From Nitriliruptoraceae bacterium (lineage in GTDB: Bacteria > Actinomycetota > Nitriliruptoria > Nitriliruptorales > Nitriliruptoraceae), in NCBI GenBank assembly GCA_020832455.1, contig JAFIEQ010000029.1, positions 1-35,245 on the forward strand: DNA of 35,245 bases. Reading direction: 5' to 3'. Shown piece by piece: positions 30,291 through 35,245 of the stretch. The position numbers and the translations under genes were made by a program. Position 1 is the first letter of the stretch; the number at the start of each line of letters is the position of its first letter. The notes below the pieces were generated by a model that searched no databases, was not told where the DNA came from, and saw nothing but the letters and a program-made list of their open reading frames with translations.

Positions 30291-31667
30291 ATGCGTCCAT
30301 CGATCCTGCGACGGCTCGCGCTCACCAGCGTGCTCGCCCTCGCGTTGACCGCGTGTGGTACCGGGGGCGACGAACCCGAGGCCGAGCCCGACACGGGCGA
30401 GGACACCGACACGGAGACCGACACCGACGACGACGCGGACACCGACGACGCGGACGCCGCCGACGACGACGGGGAACTGTCGGGGGACATCTCGTTCTCC
30501 ACGCTGCAGCTGTCCCCGGACTTCGACGAATACATCAACGGCGTGATCGCCTCCTTCGAGGAGCAGCACCCGGGGACCAGCGTCGAGTGGATCGACATCC
30601 CGTTCGAGGGTGCGAGCGAGCGGCTGCTCGCCGACGCCTCCGCTGGCACGCTCGCCGATGTCGTCAACCTCAACCCCGACCTCGCCTTCCCGCTCGCCAG
30701 CGAGGGCATCTTCGTCGACCTCGACGAGGCCGCCTCCGACGTGCGTGGTGATTACATCGAGGGTGCCTGGGACGCGTTCCGATACCCGGGCCGCGACGGT
30801 GCGTACGGCTACCCGTGGTACCTCTCGACCGAGGTGACGATGTACAACGCGGCCCTGCTCGAGGAGGCCGGGTTGGACCCCGATGCCGCGCCGGAGACCT
30901 TCGAGGAGCTGTTCTCCGTCGCCCGTGAGGTCGCGGCGAACACCGACGCACGCGGGATGCACCCCGCGCTCGAGAACCGGTTCGTGATCGACCTCGTCAA
31001 GCTCGGGGTGGAGATCACCAACGACGACGCCACCGGGGCCACCTTCAACACCCCGGAGGCCGTCGCCCACGTCGAGGAGCTCGTCTCGCTCTACGAGGAC
31101 GGCGCCATCAGCCCGGACGCGGTGACCGAGGGGCACCGCCAGGAGATCGAGTCCTACCAGGCGGGCAACATCGCCCTGTTCCCGACCGGTCCGAACTTCC
31201 TCAACATCATCGAGGAGAACGCACCGGACATCGCGGCGTCGACCCGGGTCGCCCCGCAGATCGTCGGTCCCGCCGGCGTCACGGGCATGTCAGTCATGGG
31301 GCTGATGGTCCCGGAGGGCACGGACAACCCGGAGGTCGCGCACGCCTTCGCGCAGTACATGACCAACGAGGCCAACCAGCTCGCCTTCGCCGACGAGGTG
31401 CTCATCTTCCCGTCGATCGAGGCGGCGTTGACCGATGCCCGCTTCACCGATGCGGACGAGGACGCGGACTTCGCGGAGGCGATCGCCACGGCGGCGGAGC
31501 AGCTGCCAAACGCGGCGAACCTGCGTCCGGTCGTGGTGGACAGCGAGGTCAACGACGCGATCATCTCGAACGTCCAGTCGGCGATGCTCGGGGACATGAC
31601 GGCCCAGGAGGCGCTCGACGCCGCCGAGGCCGAGGTCAACGACATCCTGGCTCGCCGAGCCGGCTGA
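30291..31667 (+). CDS. Sugar ABC transporter substrate-binding lipoprotein (CUT1)
   Basis: The 458-residue protein is an extracellular solute-binding protein of family 1 (MalE/UgpB type). A signal peptide with lipobox LALTAC (Cys about residue 22) is followed by a ~40-residue tether of Asp, Thr and Glu. The binding domain begins ISFSTLQLSPDFDEYINGVIASFE and has GTLADVVNLNPDLAFPLA, GAYGYPWYLSTEVTMYNAALLEEAGLD and GNIALFPTGPNFLN, all family-typical. ATG 30291 is preceded by GGGAGG. It is the first gene of a rightward operon, divergent from the GntR regulator. The context suggests amino sugars or cell-wall fragments as ligand, but the sequence alone does not show this. Confidence 0.92.
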   Translation: MRPSILRRLALTSVLALALTACGTGGDEPEAEPDTGEDTDTETDTDDDADTDDADAADDDGELSGDISFSTLQLSPDFDEYINGVIASFEEQHPGTSVEWIDIPFEGASERLLADASAGTLADVVNLNPDLAFPLASEGIFVDLDEAASDVRGDYIEGAWDAFRYPGRDGAYGYPWYLSTEVTMYNAALLEEAGLDPDAAPETFEELFSVAREVAANTDARGMHPALENRFVIDLVKLGVEITNDDATGATFNTPEAVAHVEELVSLYEDGAISPDAVTEGHRQEIESYQAGNIALFPTGPNFLNIIEENAPDIAASTRVAPQIVGPAGVTGMSVMGLMVPEGTDNPEVAHAFAQYMTNEANQLAFADEVLIFPSIEAALTDARFTDADEDADFAEAIATAAEQLPNAANLRPVVVDSEVNDAIISNVQSAMLGDMTAQEALDAAEAEVNDILARRAG

Positions 31668-31686
31668 CCCGGCGGTCGGCGCCCCC

Positions 31687-31712
31687 GGGGGCACGCGCAA
31701 CGGCGTGCCCCC
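31687..31712 (+). terminator. Stem-loop after second binding-protein gene
   Basis: A perfect 10-bp stem GGGGGCACGC / GCGTGCCCCC with a six-base loop lies 19 bases after the binding-protein stop and before the first permease. It mirrors the hairpin at 11134-11172 and probably reduces read-through to the membrane genes. Confidence 0.7.
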
Positions 31713-31762
31713 ACGGCGTCGACCTGCCAGGCTCGGCTCGGAGCACCTGGGAGGAGTGCGCC

Positions 31763-32632
31763 GTGATCGGTCGCCGTTGGTACACGCCGTGGTTGTTCCT
31801 CGCACCGTCGTTGCTACTGCTGGGGGTCTTCCTGTGGTGGCCGGTGCTCAACACCACCGCGCTCGCGTTCACCGACACCCACACGTTGCGTGGCGGTGGC
31901 TTCACCGGGTTGGACAACCTGCGTCGCATCATGTCCGACTCCTTCTTCTGGAACGCGCTGCGCAACAGCCTGTTCTTCACGATCATCGTGGTGCCCGCCC
32001 TGACGGTGCTGCCGCTGCTGCTGGCCATCCTGGCCAGCGCCAAGCTCAAGGGCATGACCTTCTTCCGGGTCGTGTTCTTCTCGCCGGTCGTCGCCTCGAT
32101 GGTGGTCGCCGCGCTCATCTGGGGCTGGATGCTGCGCAGCGACGGGCTGCTCAACTTCGTGCTCGAGCGCATCGGCATCATCAACGAGCCGGTCCGGTGG
32201 CTGTCCGACCCCTCGCTGGTGATGATCAGCGTCGCGGTCGTGACCATCTGGAAGGGGCTCGGCTACTACATGGTCATCTACATCGCCGGGCTGCAGAACA
32301 TCCCCAAGGACCTCTACGAGGCCGCGGAACTCGACGGGGCCGGGCCGATCCGCCGGTTCTGGTCGGTGACCGTGCCGCTGATCCGTCCGACGATGTTCCT
32401 CGTCGGAACCCTGACCGCGCTGAACGCCATCAAGGTCTTCACCGAGGCGTTCGTGCTCACCGGCGGCGGCCCCAACCGCGCCAGTGAGACGCTCGTGCTC
32501 TACATCTACCAGCGGGGGTTCAGCGGCCTCGAGCTCGGCTACGCGTCCGCGATGAGCCTCGTGCTGTTCGTGGTCGTGCTGGGCCTCACCCTGATCGCAC
32601 AGATCTGGACGCGTCGGAGGGCGAACCCGTGA
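31763..32632 (+). CDS. Sugar ABC transporter permease, MalF/UgpA type
   Basis: This 289-residue inner-membrane protein has six hydrophobic segments starting with PWLFLAPSLLLLGVFLWWPVL. The coupling-helix EAA motif is seen as YEAAELDGAGPIRRFWSVTVPLIRPT (about residues 183-208), and the adjacent FTEAFVLTGGGPNRASETLVLYIYQ is typical of MalF-like subunits. It forms a heterodimeric channel with the next gene. GTG 31763 has AGGAG six bases upstream. Its stop overlaps the next start as GTGA. Confidence 0.93.
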   Translation: MIGRRWYTPWLFLAPSLLLLGVFLWWPVLNTTALAFTDTHTLRGGGFTGLDNLRRIMSDSFFWNALRNSLFFTIIVVPALTVLPLLLAILASAKLKGMTFFRVVFFSPVVASMVVAALIWGWMLRSDGLLNFVLERIGIINEPVRWLSDPSLVMISVAVVTIWKGLGYYMVIYIAGLQNIPKDLYEAAELDGAGPIRRFWSVTVPLIRPTMFLVGTLTALNAIKVFTEAFVLTGGGPNRASETLVLYIYQRGFSGLELGYASAMSLVLFVVVLGLTLIAQIWTRRRANP

Positions 32633-33555
32633 GTGCCATCCCCACCACCCCGCCCGTCGATCCGGTCGAGGCCGGGTCCGACCCCCGTCGCGGTGCGACC
32701 GTCGATCCGTCCGCGAACCAGCGGGCGCGGCACCGTCGTGTGCTCGGCGTCGCCGGTCGCTACGTGCTGCTGATCCTCGTGCTGTTCATCTCGGTCGGGC
32801 CGTTCCTGTGGCAGATCTCCACCTCGCTCAAGGGGCCCGAGGAGAACATCTTCGCGTTCCCCCCGACGTTGATCCCCGAGTCGCCGACGCTGAACAACTA
32901 CCTCGCCGTCATGGACTCGCTGCCGCTCGGGACCTACCTGCTGAACTCCGCCTACGTCTCCATCGGCGCCGTCATCGGCAACTGCCTGTTCGGCGCCATG
33001 GCCGGCTACGCGTTGGCCCGGATGCGGTTCCGAGGTCGCGAGGGCCTGTTCGCGATGATGATCGCGACGCTGGTGATCCCGTTCGAGGTGATCATGATCA
33101 GCGTCTTCCTGGTCACGCGCGACCTCGGCCTGATCAACACGCTCACCGGTGCGCTGCTGCCGGTCGCGCTCACGGTGCTGTCGATCTTCATCATGCGACA
33201 GGCGTTCGTCTCCCTGCACCCGGAGATCGAGGAGGCGGCCCGCGTCGACGGTGCCGGTGAGTGGCAGCTGTTCTGGAAGGTCGCGATGCCCTCGGCCCGC
33301 GGGTCGCTGGCCGTGGTGGCGATCTTCAGCTTCATGGCCGCCTGGGACGATTTCCTGTGGCCGCTGATCGTGCTGCGTGACGCATCGAAGTTCACGCTGA
33401 CCGTCGGACTGGTCTTCCTCGACGGGCAGTTCTCCGCCGACCAGCGGCTCATCGCCGCGGGCACCATCATCGCCATCATCCCCGTCCTCGCGTTGTTCAT
33501 CGCCCTGCAGAAGCAGTTCTTCCGCGGCGTCGGCCAGGCCGCGGTGAAGGGGTGA
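32629..33555 (+). CDS. Sugar ABC transporter permease, MalG/UgpE type
   Basis: This 308-residue protein has a ~35-residue cytoplasmic N-terminus followed by six membrane segments. Family features are PFLWQISTSLKGPEENIFAFPPTLIPESPTLNNY (read in parts), LARMRFRG, and the EAA loop EEAARVDGAGEWQLFWKVAMPSARG (about residues 201-225), then AAWDDFLWPLIVL. GTG start overlaps the previous stop (32629-32632), and the stop overlaps the DUF4127 start. No dedicated ATPase gene is present, as is usual for CUT1 systems that share a MsiK-type ATPase. Confidence 0.93.
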   Translation: MSAIPTTPPVDPVEAGSDPRRGATVDPSANQRARHRRVLGVAGRYVLLILVLFISVGPFLWQISTSLKGPEENIFAFPPTLIPESPTLNNYLAVMDSLPLGTYLLNSAYVSIGAVIGNCLFGAMAGYALARMRFRGREGLFAMMIATLVIPFEVIMISVFLVTRDLGLINTLTGALLPVALTVLSIFIMRQAFVSLHPEIEEAARVDGAGEWQLFWKVAMPSARGSLAVVAIFSFMAAWDDFLWPLIVLRDASKFTLTVGLVFLDGQFSADQRLIAAGTIIAIIPVLALFIALQKQFFRGVGQAAVKG

Positions 33556-35051
33556 GCATGCAGCTGCTGCTGCTCCCGCCCGACGAGCGGCCCGTCCACA
33601 CCCGGCTCGTTCGCGACCTCGCAGCCATCGCGGGCACACGCGTCGAGCTCCCCGAGCCCGCGCTGCTGCCCGGGATGCGCGACCCCGGTGCGGTCGACGG
33701 GCTCGCGGCGTGGCTGCTGGAACGCAGCGCGGATGCGGACGTGGCGGTGATCTCCCTCGAGGGGCTCTGTCACGGGGGGTTGATCCCGTCCCGGCTCACC
33801 GACGAGACCGCCGACGTGGTGATCGGCCGGCTGGGCACGCTGCGGGCGATCCGGGCGCAGCGCCCGACGATGCGCCTCGACGCCATGGCGGTGGTCACGC
33901 GCCTGCCCGACCTGGACGACGCGACCGAGGAACCACCGCTCTGGGCGACGCACGGACGGCACCTGGCATCGTTGTCCCGACAGCTCGACCGCCACGCGCG
34001 GGGGCACGCGGACGGCGACGCGCTCGTCGCCGCGCGCGCGGCGGTGCCGGCCGGGCCCACCCGGGCGGTGATGGCCCGCCGTGCGCGCAACCACGCGCTG
34101 CTGCTCGCCGCCCTCGAACTCGTCGCGGCCGACACGCTCGACACCCTGGTGCTGTCCGCGGACGACACCGCCCCGGAGGGCCTGCCGGCACGCGAGGCGA
34201 GGTGGCTCGACGACTGGCTGCAGGCGCTCGACCTCGGGGTACGCGTCGGGCGCTACGCCGGCGCGGACGAGGTCGCCGCGGTCCGTGTCGCACGGTGGAC
34301 GGTCGGGGAGGCGTGGCAGCCACGCATCGCGACGCTCGAGGACACGGGCCTGGACCGCATCGCGCCCTACGAGGGCGCTCCGATCCGGCAGACCGTCGCC
34401 GGGCAGGTCCGCGCCGTCGGTGGGACGTTGGTCGGCGAGCTCGTCGACGCCGATCTGGTCCTGGCCGTCGTGCCCCCCGAGGCCGAGGGCGACCACGCGC
34501 TCGCCCCACCGGTGCCCGACGCCGCACGCGACCGCCGGCTGCGCGCGACGGGTGACCGGATCGCCGACGCCGTCGACGCCGGGCATGCGGTCGCCGTCGC
34601 CGACTGTGCCTTCCCCAACGGAGGCAGCCCGGCGCTCGTGGACGCGCTCGACGCCCGTGGCGTGCTGCCTCGACTCGCGGCCTACGCGGGGTGGAACACC
34701 GCGGGGAACAGCATCGGATCCGCCCTGGCGCACGCGGTGGTCGGTCGCGACGCGCGTGGCGCCGGCACGCCCCACGAGCGCCTGCTCGTGCACCGCCTGG
34801 TCGAGGACGTCGGGTACCAGGCGCAGGTCCGGACCCACCTGCGACGCGATCGATCGCTCGCCGGGGCGCCGGCGGAACCGGGTGTGGCCGAACGTGCACC
34901 GCTGTGCGCCAGCATCGAGCGCGACCTCGGTACCTGGCTCGCTGGACTCGGCGGGCTCGGGTCCCGCTGGCGGATCGCCGAGGGATCGGTGTCCCTGCCG
35001 TGGGGACGCACCTTCGAGTGCGACCTCGAGGTGGAGGCCATCGATGGCTGA
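33552..35051 (+). CDS. DUF4127 family protein
   Basis: The 499-residue soluble protein matches DUF4127: the N-terminal LLPPDERPVHTRLVRDLA, the ISLEGLCHGGLIPSR segment, a middle LVLSADDTAPEG, ADCAFPNGGSPALVDAL, and the highly conserved AYAGWNTAGNSIGSALAHAVV (in two parts, about 376-396). The biochemical role of the family is not established as far as I know. It overlaps the permease stop by four bases (GTGA), so it is part of the transporter operon and probably processes the imported compound. An ATG at 33558 is an alternative start. The ends of the protein look complete. Confidence 0.85.
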   Translation: MSMQLLLLPPDERPVHTRLVRDLAAIAGTRVELPEPALLPGMRDPGAVDGLAAWLLERSADADVAVISLEGLCHGGLIPSRLTDETADVVIGRLGTLRAIRAQRPTMRLDAMAVVTRLPDLDDATEEPPLWATHGRHLASLSRQLDRHARGHADGDALVAARAAVPAGPTRAVMARRARNHALLLAALELVAADTLDTLVLSADDTAPEGLPAREARWLDDWLQALDLGVRVGRYAGADEVAAVRVARWTVGEAWQPRIATLEDTGLDRIAPYEGAPIRQTVAGQVRAVGGTLVGELVDADLVLAVVPPEAEGDHALAPPVPDAARDRRLRATGDRIADAVDAGHAVAVADCAFPNGGSPALVDALDARGVLPRLAAYAGWNTAGNSIGSALAHAVVGRDARGAGTPHERLLVHRLVEDVGYQAQVRTHLRRDRSLAGAPAEPGVAERAPLCASIERDLGTWLAGLGGLGSRWRIAEGSVSLPWGRTFECDLEVEAIDG

Positions 35052-35245
35052 GCGGCTACCAGCCCCCGGGGACACCCCGGACGTCGAGCGGCCGGATGGC
35101 CGCGCCACGGGGTCCGGTCCCGCCGCGCACGCGAGCGCGGGACCCCCCCCCCCACAACCGCCCGGGCAAGCGGGTGGCGAACCGCCGGCTGGGGCGCGGG
35201 CCGGGTGGCCGACGCCCTCCCGCCGCTGCTGGAGACCGTCCGGCG
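35044..35245 (+). CDS. Start of a further gene, cut by the window edge
   Basis: An ATG at 35044 overlaps the DUF4127 stop and opens a frame to the window end, beginning MAERLPAPGDTPDVERPDGR. The 11-base C run at 35143-35153 probably shifts the frame: after it, another frame reads GRVADALPPLLETV, which looks more protein-like. I cannot name the product. An amino-sugar enzyme such as an etherase or SIS-domain protein would fit the operon but is only a guess. Confidence 0.3.
   Translation, partial: MAERLPAPGDTPDVERPDGRATGSGPAAHASAGPPPPQPPGQAGGEPPAGARAGWPTPSRRCWRPSG

Noticed and set aside
33006..35108. A 700-codon minus-strand frame opposite the permease and DUF4127 genes
   Set aside because: Antisense shadow: motifs and overlapping start/stop signals support the plus-strand genes.

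Overview
The window is very GC-rich DNA with short intergenic gaps, many 1-4 base start/stop overlaps, GTG starts, TAnnnT-type -10 boxes and unusually acidic lipoproteins. This suggests a high-GC actinobacterium, possibly a deep-branching, salt-tolerant lineage such as Nitriliruptoria. The lineage is an inference, not a demonstrated assignment. The sequence looks like a draft assembly: a 51-base C run opens the window, a C/G-only patch lies at about 4651-4725, and an 11-base C run lies at 35143-35153. Reading frames next to these places should not be trusted.

Left part (1-8.7 kb): an AzlC/AzlD amino-acid exporter; a MazG-like pyrophosphohydrolase; two overlapping unrecognised genes, the first with a C-terminus like the tips of polymorphic toxins; and a bile-acid:sodium-symporter-family carrier. 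Next comes a compact zinc-starvation locus. It encodes cysteine-free ribosomal proteins S14, L33, L28 and L31, a CobW-like protein without a P-loop, and a small unknown gene. Two copies of the palindrome TTGAGAACnGTTCC sit at its promoters and are read here as Zur boxes. A Na/Pi cotransporter follows.

Central part (8.7-25.9 kb): two interleaved sugar regulons. The first encodes every step of non-phosphorylative L-fucose degradation: FucU mutarotase, aldo/keto reductase dehydrogenase, fuconolactonase, L-fuconate dehydratase, SDR dehydrogenase and an FAH-family diketo-hydrolase, with an IclR regulator. A repeated site GTCCR-N6-YGGAC precedes the hydrolase (two copies), the SDR and the dehydrogenase, and ties the dispersed genes together. 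The second is an Frc-type sugar ABC transporter operon (binding protein, permease, PfkB kinase, ATPase) with a 2-oxoacid dehydrogenase E2 and a fused E1 inserted between the kinase and the ATPase. Its promoter carries paired GCTCA-N2-TGAGC-like operators 20 bp apart. The same pair precedes a myo-inositol-phosphate synthase gene that is followed by a SorC-type regulator. This points to one SorC regulon joining sugar uptake, phosphorylation, oxoacid oxidation and inositol phosphate synthesis, a combination I do not recognise from a described pathway.

Right part (25.9-35.2 kb): a secreted protein and a lipoprotein of unknown function; a tRNA-Arg(CCT); then a second sugar locus with a BadF/BadG-type kinase, a GntR/HutC regulator, a CUT1 ABC transporter and a DUF4127 protein. 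The kinase family, a DasR-like palindrome (TGGT-N4-ACCA) and the DUF4127 gene make amino-sugar or cell-wall sugar recovery the likeliest role. The window ends inside a further open frame.
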